This document shows, one piece after another, positions 34,492 through 44,543 of a stretch of 64,000 bases of DNA (within the stretch, counting starts at the first letter, position 1; every line of letters starts with the position of its first letter). Under the pieces are notes generated by a model. That model was given only the letters and a program-made list of their open reading frames with translations, was not told where the DNA came from and searched no databases. The stretch lies in the NCBI GenBank assembly GCA_016931535.1, contig JAFGEP010000150.1, positions 1 to 64,000 of the forward strand. Direction: 5' to 3'. The translations under genes and the position numbers were made by a program. Source of the DNA: Bradymonadales bacterium (lineage in GTDB: Bacteria; Myxococcota_A; Bradymonadia; JAFGEP01).

Positions 34492-35250
34492 CTATCCGAT
34501 CTCGGCCACTACCCTTTCCAGGTCGGCCACCTGCGCCCGCACCACCAGGTCGCCCCGCGATCCAGACGACTGGCTGACCCGGACCAGACCTCGGCGAACC
34601 AGCTCCAGTACCGCCAGAAATGCGGCAACCAGGTTGGCCAGGTCCCGTTCTGCTTGCCCCTCCAGCTCGACCAGTTGCCAGAAGGTCCGGCGCTTGAAGC
34701 GGGATAAGAGCCCCGCGATCCGGCGCATCTCCTCCAGCACGCTGCGCCGCTCTACCCTCACCCGCAGCTCGCTCCCCAGCTTCGCCCGCTTCTTGACCGC
34801 CTCGAAGGCGTCCAGCAGGTGAAACAAACCGGGCGCCTCGATGGCCGCAGCACCGGTCGGGCGCTCGAGCGGCGGGTTTGAGGGCCGGGAAAACACGTCC
34901 CGCCCCAGCATCGGACGCTCCTCCAGCTGGCTGGCCAGCTCCTTGTACCGCTGGTACTCGATGAGCTGGCGCACCAGGTCCTCCCGGGGATCGAACGGTT
35001 CTTCCTCCCCTGCCGGCTCCGGGCGAGGCAGCAGCATCCGGCTCTTGATCTGGGCCAGCGTGGCGGCCATCACCAGGTATTCGCCGCCTACATCCAGATC
35101 CAGCTGCTGCATGTCGGCCACGGCCTCCAAAAACCGCCGGGTGATGAAGTGGATCGGGATGTCGAAGATATCGATCTGGTGCTTGGTGATCAGGTGCAAC
35201 AGCAGGTCCAGCGGACCCTCGAACGCATCCAGCCTGACCGTCAAGTCCAT
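34492..35250 (-). CDS. scpA: Segregation and condensation protein A
   Basis: ScpA is the kleisin of the SMC-ScpAB condensin, which organises and segregates the chromosome. The 252-aa protein starts MDLTVRLDAFEGPLDLLLHL and has ITRRFLEAVADMQQLDLD and LIEYQRYKELASQLEER, typical of the family, in normal length. scpB and smc are not in the window. It begins seven bases after the site-2 protease gene, a common arrangement. Confidence 0.95.
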   Translation of the reverse strand: MDLTVRLDAFEGPLDLLLHLITKHQIDIFDIPIHFITRRFLEAVADMQQLDLDVGGEYLVMAATLAQIKSRMLLPRPEPAGEEEPFDPREDLVRQLIEYQRYKELASQLEERPMLGRDVFSRPSNPPLERPTGAAAIEAPGLFHLLDAFEAVKKRAKLGSELRVRVERRSVLEEMRRIAGLLSRFKRRTFWQLVELEGQAERDLANLVAAFLAVLELVRRGLVRVSQSSGSRGDLVVRAQVADLERVVAEIG

Positions 35251-35257
35251 GGCGGGT

Positions 35258-35965
35258 TCACAGGTAGTCGAGAAATGGGCCTAACTCCTGGTAGGATAAC
35301 CCGAATGCTCGGAAGATCAACCGCGCCAGGCTACCTATCGGTCCTGATAGCAGCCGCATCCCGATGAAGAACACCAGCAGCATGAACAGCATGCCCTGCT
35401 GGTGCATCACCTCCAGCCACCGGTGATGCCGCCGAGGCAGCAGCCCTTCCAGGATTCGAGAGCCATCCAGGGGATAGATCGGCAGCAGGTTGAACAGGCA
35501 GAGCACGATGTTCAACCAAACCCCGACGAACAACAGCGCGCCTAGCATGTGGGCCAGCTCGTTGCTCCCGTAGATCTCCGCCCCCCCCACCAGCGCCCCG
35601 ACCTTGAGCAATCCCGCACAGCAAAACGCCATGACCAGGTTGGACAGCGGCCCCGCCAGCGCCACCAGCAACATCCCTGTGCCCATGTTGAACCGCCGGG
35701 TAAAACGGACCGGCGTCACCGGCACCGGCCGGGCATATCCGAACAGAAACCCCACCATGGCACCCACCGCCGGCATGATCAGGGTTCCCACCGGATCGAT
35801 GTGGGACATCGGGTTCAAGGTCAGCCTGCCTTGCCGAGCTGCCGTGTCGTCCCCCAGCTTGAAGGCCACCATCGCATGGGCCCACTCGTGCACGGCACTG
35901 CTGAGCACCATGGCCACGACGGTCAAGAGGATCAGGCGGATGGTATTGGGGCCAAACTGCATCAT
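35258..35965 (-). CDS. Site-2-protease-family (M50) membrane metalloprotease
   Basis: The 235-aa membrane protein has the zinc site HEWAH (residue about 25) and a C-terminal LLPIYPLDGSRIL, the NPDG-like third ligand region, within six or so transmembrane helices. M50 proteases cut substrates within the membrane, often in stress signalling; this short, PDZ-less type is common next to scpA. The ATG pair at the start has only a weak ribosome-binding site. A strong terminator separates it from the tRNA gene upstream. Confidence 0.9.
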   Translation of the reverse strand: MMQFGPNTIRLILLTVVAMVLSSAVHEWAHAMVAFKLGDDTAARQGRLTLNPMSHIDPVGTLIMPAVGAMVGFLFGYARPVPVTPVRFTRRFNMGTGMLLVALAGPLSNLVMAFCCAGLLKVGALVGGAEIYGSNELAHMLGALLFVGVWLNIVLCLFNLLPIYPLDGSRILEGLLPRRHHRWLEVMHQQGMLFMLLVFFIGMRLLSGPIGSLARLIFRAFGLSYQELGPFLDYL

Positions 35966-36004
35966 GACTTGCCGATCGACGCATCTACCCGGTTTGGCGG
36001 CACA

Positions 36005-36047
36005 ACACAAACAAAAACGCCGGTTCGGCTGGAAACCGAACCGGCGT
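36005..36047 (-). terminator. Strong intrinsic terminator after the initiator tRNA
   Basis: A perfect 12-base-pair stem (ACGCCGGTTCGG with CCGAACCGGCGT) and seven-base loop run into a GTTTTTGTTTG tract on the minus strand, seven bases past the tRNA. Confidence 0.9.
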
Positions 36048-36053
36048 CTCGAG

Positions 36054-36127
<74 letters not shown>

Positions 36128-36139
36128 ACGGGTGGCGTG

Positions 36140-36168
36140 TGTGTAATGCGGTCCGCGATCTTTGTCAA
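36140..36168 (-). promoter_or_regulatory. Promoter of the initiator tRNA
   Basis: Perfect -35 TTGACA, a 17-base spacer and TACACA on the minus strand. Transcription should begin about six bases before the mature tRNA 5' end. Confidence 0.65.
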
Positions 36169-36204
36169 GGACTTCGTTGAGACCGCCGACCTCCCCGCCG
36201 CTGA

Positions 36205-38094
36205 TCATTCCCGCCAGACCTCCTGCCAGCCCTTGGGACGCTTGTACCCGACCACCTCCAGGATCTCGATGGCCGCCTCGTAGCGGGAAAATGGGGTCAT
36301 CAGGTACACCCCGCTCACCTTGTCCACCACCGCCGCCAGGATCTCCTGGGCGATCTTCACCCCTTCCGCCCTGGCCTTGGGGCCTTTCCCCACCAGCCGC
36401 ATCCGCTCTCGGATCGGCTCGGGGACGGTCATTCCCGGCACCTCGTTGTGGAGAAACTCGGCGTTGGCATAGCTGGCCAGAGGCAACAGGCCGACCAGGA
36501 TCGGAAGGCCGAGATAGGCCGTATCGGCCAGAAACCGCTCGATCACCTGGAGATCATAGACCGGCTGGGTCATCACGAAATCCGCCCCCGCCATCTTCTT
36601 GGCCTCCAGCCGTCTCAGCTCGCGGTCGTAGTCCACCGCCGCCGGCTCTACCCCCGCCCCCAACAGAAAGCAGGTGACCCCCTTCAGGCTTCGCCCCGAC
36701 GGATCGATCCCCCGGTTGAAGCCGCTGGCCACCCGCAAAAGACCGATCGAATCCAGGTCATAGACCGCCGTGGCATCGGGGTAATCCCCCACCTTGGGGG
36801 GGTCCCCGGTGATGATCACCAGGTTGCGCACCCCCAACAGGTGGTAGCCCAGCAGGTCCGACTGCATGGCCAACAGGTTCCGATCGCGGCAGGTGACATG
36901 GAGGATGACATCCATGCCCACCTCCTGCTTGATGCGCAGCCCCAGGCTCAGGTTGGACAGCCGCACCGAGGCCCTGGCGTTGTCGGGGATGTTGACCACG
37001 TCCACCCCGGCCGCCTTCAACATCCGGACCCCCTCCAACATCCGGCTGTCATCCAGGTCGGCCGGCGGGTTCACCTCCACGCTGACCGCCAGCTCCTTCT
37101 GCTGCGACAGCTTTCGCCCCAGCGGCGACTTCTCCTCCATGGGCCAGGGGATGACCCCCGGTTCCGGAGCCTCTGGCCGAACCACCTCGGTGGCCTCGAC
37201 ATGCAGCCGCCCCCCCCCTGCCATGCGCACCGAACCGGCCATCTTGGCCACGTGCTCGGGGGTCGTGCCGCAGCAGCCCCCCACGATGGTGACCCCCATC
37301 TTGAGAAGCCGCATGGCGTACACCGAGAAGTAGTCGGGAGTGGCCATGTACAGGAAGCGCTCCCCGACCCGGCGGGGATACCCCGCATTGGGCTGGATGC
37401 TGACCGGCACCCCTCGCCCCACCATCCGGCGAGCAACCTCGTGCAGGGTCGCCGGACCCTGAGCGCAGTTGGCTCCCACTACCTGGGCGCCCCAACCGAC
37501 CAACCGCTCCACCATCTGTTCCGGGGTGGTCCCGTCGATCAGCCGCCCATCCTCGGCAAACGCCATCTGGGCCATCACCGGGACCCCACCGGCCACCTGC
37601 CGACAGGCCTCCAGCGCCAGGTGGATCTCCTCCAGGTAGGAGAAGGTCTCCAGGCAGATCACATCCACCCCGGCGCTCGCCAGGAACCCGATCTGCTCGG
37701 CAAACACCTCCTGGATGACGGCGGGATCCGCTGGCAGGGTGACCCCCACCACCAGCCCCGTCGGTCCCACCGCTCCGGCCACGTAGACCTGGTCACCCGC
37801 CGCCTGCCGAGCCAGCTCCACCCCCGCCCGGTTGATGGCCTCGATCCGGTCCGCCAGACCTGCCTGACCCAGTTTGACCCGATTGGCCCCGAAGGTGTTG
37901 GTCTCGATCGCCTGGGCACCCGCCTGGACGTACTGGCGGTGGATATCCAGCACCAGCTCCGGGTCGCTCAGGTTGGTGGCGTCGAAGTTGCGATTGATGA
38001 ACACACCGCGCTTGTACAGCTCGGTTCCCATGCCGCCGTCGAACAGCAACGGTCCCTGGTGGAGGCGGTCTAGAAAAGGGGAGAGCGCAGCCAT
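36205..38094 (-). CDS. Bifunctional homocysteine S-methyltransferase / methylenetetrahydrofolate reductase
   Basis: The 629-aa protein fuses two enzymes, as in YitJ-like proteins. Residues about 1-300 are a homocysteine S-methyltransferase with zinc cysteines in VVGANCAQGP and VGGCCGTTPEH. Residues about 330-629 are a methylenetetrahydrofolate reductase-type flavin barrel (VSVEVNPPADL, LHVTCRDRNLLAMQSDLLG, VIITGDPPKVGDYP). It should convert methylene-THF to methyl groups and remethylate homocysteine to methionine. AGGAGG seven bases before the ATG fixes the start. I see no SAM or cobalamin riboswitch in the 150 bases upstream. Confidence 0.93.
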   Translation of the reverse strand: MAALSPFLDRLHQGPLLFDGGMGTELYKRGVFINRNFDATNLSDPELVLDIHRQYVQAGAQAIETNTFGANRVKLGQAGLADRIEAINRAGVELARQAAGDQVYVAGAVGPTGLVVGVTLPADPAVIQEVFAEQIGFLASAGVDVICLETFSYLEEIHLALEACRQVAGGVPVMAQMAFAEDGRLIDGTTPEQMVERLVGWGAQVVGANCAQGPATLHEVARRMVGRGVPVSIQPNAGYPRRVGERFLYMATPDYFSVYAMRLLKMGVTIVGGCCGTTPEHVAKMAGSVRMAGGGRLHVEATEVVRPEAPEPGVIPWPMEEKSPLGRKLSQQKELAVSVEVNPPADLDDSRMLEGVRMLKAAGVDVVNIPDNARASVRLSNLSLGLRIKQEVGMDVILHVTCRDRNLLAMQSDLLGYHLLGVRNLVIITGDPPKVGDYPDATAVYDLDSIGLLRVASGFNRGIDPSGRSLKGVTCFLLGAGVEPAAVDYDRELRRLEAKKMAGADFVMTQPVYDLQVIERFLADTAYLGLPILVGLLPLASYANAEFLHNEVPGMTVPEPIRERMRLVGKGPKARAEGVKIAQEILAAVVDKVSGVYLMTPFSRYEAAIEILEVVGYKRPKGWQEVWRE

Positions 38095-38247
38095 TGCAGG
38101 GCCTCCTGTCCGCTTCTGGTTGTTCGCGGTGGGGTTGCGGTTGCTCGCAGAGGGAGGTCAGCCGACAGCTGCCGTCCCCCTGTTTTTCATTGGATAGTAC
38201 TTATAGCGAAAAAGGAGAGCTGAGAAGGGAACAATGGAAACCGAACC

Positions 38248-38282
38248 CCCCGGGCCCAAGAGGGTCGTTCTCGGGCCCGGGG
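38248..38282 (-). terminator. GC hairpin after the metzincin gene
   Basis: CCCCGGGCCC and GGGCCCGGGG form a perfect 10-base-pair stem with a 15-base loop, ten bases past the metzincin stop codon. The following GGTTCGGTTTCC is only partly U-rich. Confidence 0.6.
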
Positions 38283-38291
38283 ACCATCGGC

Positions 38292-41200
38292 TCAATAGAA
38301 GCTGGCACCGAAGACGTCGTAGATCCCGCGCACAAAGTTCATGTCCTCGATGATGTACTGGATCTGCCAGGCGATATCCTGTTGCTCATCCCGGATCTGC
38401 GATCGGCGGGTCGGGGTGATCGGGCCGGAAGCTTCCAGCTCGAGGGCATCCCACTGGTCCTGCAGCTCGATGCAGTTGAGCACCATCTGGGCTGCCAGGC
38501 CCGGATTCTCGCTGCCCTCCGGCATGAGAGCGCCGTAGCACTCGCCGCCCAGCGAGAAGTGGTCGCAGTACTCCACCGTCTCGAAACCTTCGCCGGGCGT
38601 CGTGTGCTCCCCGCTACCCACGCGGAAGATGTTGGCCTGGTCGACGAAGTGCAGGCTGTTGGTCTCCGTGGTGAAGGCCATGCCGTACAGGATGGGGTAG
38701 ACCCGCTGGGAGTAGCCGTACACCGTCTCCAGGGTGGGTTCGGTGGCGGGCGTTCCGATGACCTGGTCGGCCTCGACGAACTCGCCGGTCACCGGATCCA
38801 TGATGCTGCCGTCGGTGAAGTACAGCGGGGCGAACACCGGGGGAACCAGCCTCACCTTGTGGTCCTCCTGGACGATCCGGGCTCCGATCATCGAGTAGTC
38901 GCGAGTGTACAACCCGTTGAACATGTTGGTCATCTCCTCTTCGAAGAGCATGTAGATCGGGATCAGGTAGCTCTGGAAGTCGGCGGATACGTCGGCACCG
39001 CGCACCTGCACCGAGTTGAAGGCGGTCATGACGATGGTGGCACCGTACTGGGCCCAGAAGTGGCCGGCCTCGGTCGGGTAGACCCAGTAGTTGTACCCCA
39101 TGTTCGGGTCATAAGCGGTATCGTACCGTCGGCCCTGGCCCATGGGAATGTAGAGATCGGCGTCCTCCAGCTGGCTATAGGAGTCCAGGATGTAGGCGTT
39201 CTCCGCCTCGTCCAGGTAGTAGGAGCCGTAGCTGGGGGTCATCAGCACCTGGCCGATGGTGTTGACCGAGGCGTATCCGGAGAAGAAGTTCGCGTTCTCC
39301 TGGATGACGTCGTCCACGCCGTACAGGGCGATGTTGTAGACGAACCGCTGGTAGTTATCGACCCAGTCGATGAAGAAGTAGTTGGCCAAGAGGTAGAAGA
39401 CGTTGTAGGCGCCCCAGTCCAACCGATCTCGGCGGAAGTAGTAGAAGGGGTAGTAGGCCTCGTACTGGTCGATGGAGTTGAGCACCTGCTCGAAGGGATC
39501 CGCACCCAGGTCCCAGGCCCGGCAGCTCTGTCGGGCACCGACCCAGTAGTCGGACAGGAACATGTAGGGGACCTCGATCGAACGGCCAGCCACCTGGTTC
39601 TCTCTCTGAGACATCACCTCGTCGTACTTCATGAGGTGGCGGTTGCGGATCCGATCGCGCATGGTCTGGGCGGCCACGGCCGAATCGCTGGGAAGGTCCC
39701 CGCCGTCGGTGGCCATGGCCTCGACCACCGTGGCGTAGTGGTACTGCTCCAGCAGGCGCTGGTAGCCCGGGCTTTCCAGCCCATCGAACGACTCGAAGAT
39801 GCTGCGGGCATCGCCCACGTTGTCGAACACCTCGACGTAGCCCCGCTCGCTGGTGTTGAAGTCGGGATCGCTCTCGGCCAGCGCGGTGGTCTGATCGCGA
39901 CCCACGGTGTAGCCGTAGAGGATGGCGGCCTCGTCGTACTTGCCGATGCCGTGGATGTCGCTGTTGAAGTAGGTGTGGTAGTCCATGATGCTGGTGGTCT
40001 GGTACTCGCGCATCCGGCCCGTGATCTGGGCGGGGGTCATCTTGGCCATGCCGTAGATGTCGGCGATGTATACCGGACGATGGAAGGGGACCACCTCGAT
40101 CTCGCCGCTGGAGGGATTGACCCCCAGCACGCCCTCGGTCTTCAGCTCCCAGTAGCGGTCCTGGTAGTTCAGCGAGTCCCAGGACCCCTGGAAGTTGTGG
40201 CGCAGACCGATGGTGTGGCCGACCTCGTGGGTGATGAGCGCCTGCAGGATCAGGAGGCGCAGCTCCTGCCGGATCTGGTCGTAGTCGGTCCGACCGGCGT
40301 AGGTCTGGGCCAACCCCAGGATGGCGTCATCCGTCTCCAGCATGGGGGTCATGTTGTGCTCCATCATCCGGTACAGGTTCTCCCGGCGGGCCAGCAGGGC
40401 ATCCGGCATGAAGGCGCCGTTCTGGAAGTAGCGATCCCGGACCTCGGCCGGCAGGTTGTTGAGGGTGTTCACCCCGAAGGCGTTGACCATCTCCTGGTCG
40501 ACCAGCATGGCGCCCAGCCCGGAGTTGGCGATGGTGTCCCAGCGCAGCCGGTGGTTTTCGGGACGGAACTCGAGGTCTCTCATCTGCGTTCTTTCCAGGC
40601 GGGTCAGGGCGATCTGGGCCCGTTCGCTCATCGCATCCCTGATATTGAAGTCCTCCAGCCGGATGTTGGCCAGCTCGGGGTTGATCATGTCGCGGGGGTC
40701 GATGTTGGGATCGGTCCGGGCCAGGATGTTCTCGCGTACGTAGTCGGAGTTGTACAGGTCGTCGCTATCCAGGTCGCCGTTGAAGAAGCGGACCTGCTGG
40801 GTGGCGTACTCGCTGTAGGTGTCCACGCCGGCGCCGTAGATGTAGGCGGTGCCGGTGATGACCTCCCCGGTCTCCGGATCGTGGGTCGAGGGGCCGTAGC
40901 CCAGCGGACCCGCTTGCTGGGGCGTATCTACCCAGTACATGAAGTTGAAGCGCAGGTCGCCGATCTCGGCAACAAGCCCCACCTCGCCACAGGGGATGTC
41001 ATCCTCGGCGATGACCGGGTTGTGGCACACGTAGAACATCTGCGGCACATCCTGCCAGTTGGCGATACCCTGGGCCGCTGCCACCGCCCGGCGGAAGGAC
41101 CGATCCCACTCGTTGCCGGCTGCCTCGAAGGCCGGGAACAGCTCCTCGGGTGAATCGAAGCTCATGTGGTAGGCGATCGGCCGAGGGGTCCGCTCGGCGA

Positions 41201-42254
41201 ACGGGCGGGGCACCAGCCGGCCGTCCGAGTCGCGGCGCAGGCTGCCGTCCTCGTTTCGCTGCCAGGTATCCCGCCAGATGTTGAAGCGGTTGACCAGATG
41301 GACCAGGCCGCTGATCCGCTCCCCGTACCAGCGGTCGTACACCAGTCGCTCGGTCCGGAAGAAGCCGAACTTCTGCTGGTCGATGTCGTCGTACACCACC
41401 GGCTCGTAGTCCGAAAAGGCCGGAACCCGCAAAAAGCTGGTCCGAAGCTCGACCTCCGAGGGGGCGCAGTCGTCCAGGGTGAACGGGTACCAGTGATCCC
41501 AGCAGTAGCTGTAGTCGGGGTCCACGATCATCCGGTTGGTGAAGTCGAGGTAGTACAGCTCCCCGGCGGGGTAGTCGTCGGCCGCGATGTCGGGGTAATC
41601 GATCTTGTTGGGATCGAAGTACTCCATGCGCAGGGAGTCCCGGCTCTCCTCCGAGGGCTGCACGTACCAGCTCACGTTGCCGGTGAAGTAGCTGTCCCAC
41701 AGGATGTTGCTGGCCAGCACGTTGGTCCAGTCGACCCGGAAGTACTCCGTCTCCCACCACAGCCGGTCGGAGGGGTTCTCCACGATGACGTTGGTCTGTT
41801 CGCCGGTGGAAGGGTTGTACTGACGCTGGATATCGAAGTGGCCCAGGATCCGGTAGGCGGCGACCGGGCTCTCCTTGTACTCGTCCGAGTACCCTTCCTG
41901 CTCGTCCGGCAGGTAGTGGTAGTTGCCCTCCGTGTCGACGAAGACGTCGGAGCGCGCCCCCGGGTTGTGCTCGTAGGATCGGTAGGCGATGAGGTAGTCC
42001 TCGGTGATCTCCCAGCGGATCTTCTCCAGGCTACTGCCAAGTCCGACGAATCCGGCATAGGAGGCCGGCGGTACCTCGGCGAACGTCTGGGCGATGTACC
42101 ATTCCGCCGAGGAGTCGAAGTCCGCCTTCTTCAGGGCGTTGGCGGATACCCGGTTGATGTCGCCCAGCTGCTGCGCACAGCCGGCAGTCCAGACGAGCAT
42201 GAAGCCCAGCAACAGAAGCCAAACAGCTTTTCCAACTCTCGACGCACTTCCCAT
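38292..42254 (-). CDS. Very large metzincin-type zinc metalloprotease lipoprotein
   Basis: The 1320-aa product has a lipoprotein signal (VWLLLLGFMLVWTAGC) and, at residues 676-686, HEVGHTIGLRH, the full HExxHxxGxxH metzincin zinc site followed by NF. The surrounding sequence fits the large zinc-dependent metalloproteases of Bacteroidetes and myxobacteria (DUF5117-like), but I assign only the zinc motif with confidence. It is Asp/Tyr-rich and low in repeats. AAGGAG seven bases before the second ATG sets the start. Probably outer-membrane or surface-anchored; target unknown. Confidence 0.88.
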   Translation of the reverse strand: MGSASRVGKAVWLLLLGFMLVWTAGCAQQLGDINRVSANALKKADFDSSAEWYIAQTFAEVPPASYAGFVGLGSSLEKIRWEITEDYLIAYRSYEHNPGARSDVFVDTEGNYHYLPDEQEGYSDEYKESPVAAYRILGHFDIQRQYNPSTGEQTNVIVENPSDRLWWETEYFRVDWTNVLASNILWDSYFTGNVSWYVQPSEESRDSLRMEYFDPNKIDYPDIAADDYPAGELYYLDFTNRMIVDPDYSYCWDHWYPFTLDDCAPSEVELRTSFLRVPAFSDYEPVVYDDIDQQKFGFFRTERLVYDRWYGERISGLVHLVNRFNIWRDTWQRNEDGSLRRDSDGRLVPRPFAERTPRPIAYHMSFDSPEELFPAFEAAGNEWDRSFRRAVAAAQGIANWQDVPQMFYVCHNPVIAEDDIPCGEVGLVAEIGDLRFNFMYWVDTPQQAGPLGYGPSTHDPETGEVITGTAYIYGAGVDTYSEYATQQVRFFNGDLDSDDLYNSDYVRENILARTDPNIDPRDMINPELANIRLEDFNIRDAMSERAQIALTRLERTQMRDLEFRPENHRLRWDTIANSGLGAMLVDQEMVNAFGVNTLNNLPAEVRDRYFQNGAFMPDALLARRENLYRMMEHNMTPMLETDDAILGLAQTYAGRTDYDQIRQELRLLILQALITHEVGHTIGLRHNFQGSWDSLNYQDRYWELKTEGVLGVNPSSGEIEVVPFHRPVYIADIYGMAKMTPAQITGRMREYQTTSIMDYHTYFNSDIHGIGKYDEAAILYGYTVGRDQTTALAESDPDFNTSERGYVEVFDNVGDARSIFESFDGLESPGYQRLLEQYHYATVVEAMATDGGDLPSDSAVAAQTMRDRIRNRHLMKYDEVMSQRENQVAGRSIEVPYMFLSDYWVGARQSCRAWDLGADPFEQVLNSIDQYEAYYPFYYFRRDRLDWGAYNVFYLLANYFFIDWVDNYQRFVYNIALYGVDDVIQENANFFSGYASVNTIGQVLMTPSYGSYYLDEAENAYILDSYSQLEDADLYIPMGQGRRYDTAYDPNMGYNYWVYPTEAGHFWAQYGATIVMTAFNSVQVRGADVSADFQSYLIPIYMLFEEEMTNMFNGLYTRDYSMIGARIVQEDHKVRLVPPVFAPLYFTDGSIMDPVTGEFVEADQVIGTPATEPTLETVYGYSQRVYPILYGMAFTTETNSLHFVDQANIFRVGSGEHTTPGEGFETVEYCDHFSLGGECYGALMPEGSENPGLAAQMVLNCIELQDQWDALELEASGPITPTRRSQIRDEQQDIAWQIQYIIEDMNFVRGIYDVFGASFY

Positions 42255-42721
42255 GACGGCTCTCCTTGAAGACATTGCGAAGCCAGGAGCTTCAAGATCA
42301 TTCGTTCCATCGCGGCAGCCGGCTGATACCGGACCGATCGTGGGTACGGCTGCAATCTCCGTACCAGTGGCAGGAATTTACCGGTAGCCAACCGGGCGCT
42401 TACACATACCAGGTTTCATCGATTCGTCAAGCCGAAAGGCCCTACACCTTTCCTAACGCGGCTACTTACCGGGGTGTTAATTCGCTGACACCTCTTGCCT
42501 CGATCGATTGGCCCCGCCAGTACTCCTCACCTGACCTCTGCACCGGATTTGGTAAAAAACGGATCGGCCACCAGGTAGTCCGCGATCGGTCCCGCTGGCT
42601 GCCTTGCAAGCCGGTGCCTCGACGAGCAAAATGCTCCGGGAGACCAGGTGCTCGAATCCCTCCCCCGACACACCATGGGTCAACGCGTGGGGTGCTTACG
42701 GGACGGTCAGGTACACCCGAA
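42255..42721. other. 467-base divergent intergenic region
   Basis: This gap between the leftward metzincin gene and the rightward glycosyltransferase is less GC-rich than its neighbours. Apart from the candidate leftward promoter, I see no gene. The frame upstream of the glycosyltransferase is open through here but shows no protein-like sequence. A motif like the 3' end of a tRNA (42648-42674) does not fold. Confidence 0.5.
42403..42430 (-). promoter_or_regulatory. Candidate promoter for the metzincin gene
   Basis: Minus-strand TTGACG (five of six), 16-base spacer and TATGTG, giving a leader of about 140 bases. A short dyad CCGGT-AGCCA-ACCGG lies in that leader. Confidence 0.4.
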
Positions 42722-44425
42722 ATGGTGGTGCACGTGGCAAACCGGTCACGAGTCGGACATGTGGCGGTGCCGAAGCGGACCTACCTGGTCCTGCTCGGGC
42801 TATCTGCGGTGGTCTTTCGGATCTCGGCGTTGTTGGGAGCCGGACTCGATCCGCTGTTCGGTGTGCCTCTGTTCGACGAGACGCTCTACCTCGAGTGGGC
42901 TGACGGTTTCAGCGAACGAGGTCTACTGGGACCTTGTGAACCGTTCCACCTGAGTCCACTGTGGACCTATCTCCTGGCCGCCTGGCGATGGCTGTTCGGT
43001 ACTCACCCGGTGGCCATCGCCATACTCCAGTCTCTCCTCGGAGTCGCCACTGTCCTGATGACCTTTCTGCTGGCGCGGCGCTTCGCGCCCGCAGGGTTGG
43101 CATTTACAGCTGCGCTGGTGCTGGCGGCCATGGGGCCCTGCCTGTTCTACGAAACGACCCTACTGGCCGACCCGCTTGTCGCCTGTTGCTCGGTGTTGTG
43201 CGCCTTGATGTGTCTTAGAGCCAGCGAGTCACCTGGCAGAACACGCTGGCTACTGAGCTACGCGACCTTGGGATTGGCCATCATCTCCCGTCCAACGGCC
43301 ATGATGGGAGTGCCGGTGGTCATCCTGGCGACGCTCTTGCTCCCAGGAGCACCACTACGAAGTCGATTGTCCTTCACCGTGCTCGGCCTGGTCGGGTGCC
43401 TGGCCCTGGTCGGTCCGGTCACGCTTCGAAACTGGCTCGCCTCCGGTGATCTGGTGGCAGTCACCGATTCAGCCGCCATCAACTTCTACATCGGAAATGG
43501 ACCGGAAGCCAACGGCACCTACAAGACACCCGCACAGTGGCGACCCTCCGAGCGCATCGACAGCCTGTTCCAGGAGGCGACCCGAATTGCCCAACAGGAA
43601 TTGGGCCACAGCCTGTCACCCAGGGAAGTGCGGAAGTTCTGGTTTCGACAGACGCTACAGCACATCCGGCAGCAGCCGAAGAAAGCGGTCTCGCTCCTGT
43701 TGCGAAAGATCCGATTGACATTGAGCAACACCGAATTATCCAGCGTGCACAGCTACCACTACCAGCGCCAGTTCCGCGGCTTCTTGGGCGAGCCGTGGCT
43801 TCCCTCGGCCGGATGGTTGACCATGGCCGGCATCCTTGGCCTTTTCCTCCTATTTCGACGCCTCGGGCGTAGCTGGCCCCTGATCTTGTTTGGATTGCTT
43901 GTTCCCCTCGCCACCGCTGTGGGCTTCTTCATTGTCGGCCGATTCCGGCTACCCTGGCTTCCTTTCTTTGCGATAGGCTCGGCGGTGACAGCGGCAGAGC
44001 TCTGGAGAACTTTCCGGAACGGCCGGGTCTTGCATGGTGTCGGCTTGTTGGTACTGCTGGCTCTGTCCGGATCCCTCGTATTCTGGCCAGTGGCCATGGC
44101 ACCCAACTGCCGTCCAGATCTGATCCGAGCCATTGAGCTTCACCGCCTGCAGGACCCTCAGCAGGCTATACCGTTCTACCTCCAAGCTGCCAGCGGGACA
44201 GCTTGCAGGGATGTGGCACTGCAGAACATGGGCCTGGCCTATCGCCAGATGGGAGACCAGGTCCGGGCGGCGGACTGGTACCGTGAGCTGGCAGTGCATC
44301 GGGGTGATCAAGGGGATGCTGTCGGCGCCGTGGACGCCGCCTGGCTCTCAGCCCGCTCTCGGGCAGCAGCGGCCGGACATGGTCAACTCCTCCAGCCGCC
44401 ACCGCTTCAGGGGCCGCAAGAGTGA
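42722..44425 (+). CDS. Polytopic membrane glycosyltransferase (family 39/ArnT-like) with TPR-like tail
   Basis: The 567-aa protein has about ten hydrophobic helices and an early acidic loop, FDETLYLEWADGF, corresponding to the DE-type catalytic loop of polyprenyl-phosphate-dependent GT-C enzymes (PMT/ArnT). It is likely to transfer sugars outside the inner membrane to lipids or proteins. Its last 90 residues look like one or two TPRs (QDPQQAIPFYLQAA, NMGLAYRQMGDQVRAADWY). The start is uncertain: no strong ribosome-binding site is seen before the ATG used, and a GTG lies one codon further. Confidence 0.8.
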   Translation: MVVHVANRSRVGHVAVPKRTYLVLLGLSAVVFRISALLGAGLDPLFGVPLFDETLYLEWADGFSERGLLGPCEPFHLSPLWTYLLAAWRWLFGTHPVAIAILQSLLGVATVLMTFLLARRFAPAGLAFTAALVLAAMGPCLFYETTLLADPLVACCSVLCALMCLRASESPGRTRWLLSYATLGLAIISRPTAMMGVPVVILATLLLPGAPLRSRLSFTVLGLVGCLALVGPVTLRNWLASGDLVAVTDSAAINFYIGNGPEANGTYKTPAQWRPSERIDSLFQEATRIAQQELGHSLSPREVRKFWFRQTLQHIRQQPKKAVSLLLRKIRLTLSNTELSSVHSYHYQRQFRGFLGEPWLPSAGWLTMAGILGLFLLFRRLGRSWPLILFGLLVPLATAVGFFIVGRFRLPWLPFFAIGSAVTAAELWRTFRNGRVLHGVGLLVLLALSGSLVFWPVAMAPNCRPDLIRAIELHRLQDPQQAIPFYLQAASGTACRDVALQNMGLAYRQMGDQVRAADWYRELAVHRGDQGDAVGAVDAAWLSARSRAAAAGHGQLLQPPPLQGPQE

Positions 44426-44467
44426 ACACCGGCCGGTTCCGAAAGGCTACTGATACCCACCAAGCTC

Positions 44468-44495
44468 TTGCCCCCCCCGACCGCTCGGCTACAAT
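44468..44495 (+). promoter_or_regulatory. Promoter for the 96-aa cysteine-containing protein gene
   Basis: TTGCCC, a 16-base spacer and TACAAT (five of six). Predicted start about 40 bases before the coding region. Confidence 0.5.
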
Positions 44496-44543
44496 GAGAC
44501 ACACAGGCTCTCTCGTTCCACCACGCCTGGTCCCGGTGTCGTG

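Noticed and set aside
38095..38247. SAM or cobalamin riboswitch before the methionine gene
   Set aside because: The region is short and I could not find the conserved cores; only a TATAAG-like element is visible.
38094..41153. 1019-aa plus-strand open frame
   Set aside because: It is opposite the metzincin gene and lacks any domain; its Val/Gly/His-rich composition is typical of a shadow of a GC-rich gene.
42648..42674. Sequence resembling a tRNA 3' end (TCGAATCCC...CACCA)
   Set aside because: The T-stem has mismatches and no acceptor, D or anticodon partner is found upstream, so I do not call a tRNA or attachment site.
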